The position numbers and the translations under genes are program-made. The notes under the pieces were generated by a model that saw only the letters and a program-made list of their open reading frames with translations, made no database searches and had not been told where the DNA came from. Shown here piece after piece: positions 8,513-9,358 of a DNA stretch of 9,358 nt. Numbering within the stretch: position 1 is the first letter of the stretch; every line of letters begins with the position of its first letter. This DNA comes from Chloroflexota bacterium (GTDB taxonomy: Bacteria > Chloroflexota > Anaerolineae > Caldilineales > Caldilineaceae): assembly GCA_003577365.1 (NCBI GenBank), contig QEUY01000095.1, positions 1 through 9,358 on the forward strand, written 5' to 3'.

Positions 8513-8519
8513 GTGAGGA
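8513..8519 (+). promoter_or_regulatory. Ribosome binding site of the ABC transporter gene
   Basis: GTGAGGA ends 4 bases before ATG 8524 and supports that start over the internal ATG at 8560, which has no comparable upstream sequence. Confidence 0.6.
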
Positions 8520-8523
8520 TGCA

Positions 8524-9358
<835 letters not shown>

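Larger units (their letters stand above)
8123..8523. other. Gene-free region with a series of inverted repeats ahead of the ABC gene
   Basis: No supportable coding region. After the ATPase stop there is a small palindrome AACAT-GACAG-ATGTT (8137-8151) but no hairpin with a T-run, so no clear terminator. TTGACA (8235-8240) is a perfect -35, but the base positions 17 further on (AACACT) are a weak -10. From 8309 onward inverted repeats follow one another: GGAACC/GGTTCC (8309-8314, 8324-8329); GGCTAT/ATAGCC (8336-8341, 8367-8372) enclosing AAAACCTTTT; GACAAC/GTTGTC (8380-8385, 8394-8399); CGGG/CCCG (8436-8439, 8445-8448); and GTAACC/GGTTAC (8471-8476, 8482-8487). A TGC-TATAGC extended -10-like element (8363-8371) lies inside the second. 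The stretch is visibly less GC-rich than the flanking genes. Confidence 0.5.

Overview
The window reads as chromosomal DNA of a GC-rich bacterium, most likely a member of the Chloroflexota (Caldilineae/Anaerolineae-like). That placement is an inference. It rests on the style of the Lon protease (long charged linker before the Walker A motif), the unusual metal-pump subtype and the PHP/AlbA_2 protein, and no marker gene or rRNA is present to confirm it. I see no tRNA, rRNA, CRISPR array, transposase or phage gene. Coding density is about 87%, and the gene-free stretches are at 5662-6025 and 8123-8523.

Layout. Three genes lie on the minus strand in the left 5.7 kb. Reading in their direction of transcription they are a TIM-barrel sugar phosphate isomerase/epimerase-like protein (4768-5661), an ATP-dependent Lon protease (2077-4641) and a PHP-domain protein fused to an AlbA_2 (Schlafen-type) domain and an unrecognised C-terminal domain (23-1957). 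The PHP gene has its own near-consensus sigma-70 promoter placed immediately after the lon stop codon, so it is probably transcribed independently. Divergent from these, on the plus strand, are a heavy-metal P1B-type ATPase (6026-8122) and the 5' part of an oligopeptide/dipeptide ABC transporter ATPase (8524 to the window end), whose remaining subunits presumably lie beyond the right edge.

How they fit together. These are mostly independent housekeeping or accessory functions (protein quality control, carbohydrate metabolism, metal efflux, peptide uptake), not one visible pathway. The most unusual items are the multi-domain PHP/AlbA_2 protein with an RGG-like linker and a novel-looking C-terminal module; the metal pump, whose usual transmembrane CPC motif reads CSC and whose last two helices match neither the standard copper nor the standard zinc pattern; and several non-coding elements: a strong hairpin ahead of lon, tandem 12-bp repeats over the presumed isomerase promoter, and a run of inverted repeats plus an operator-like palindrome ahead of the ABC gene.
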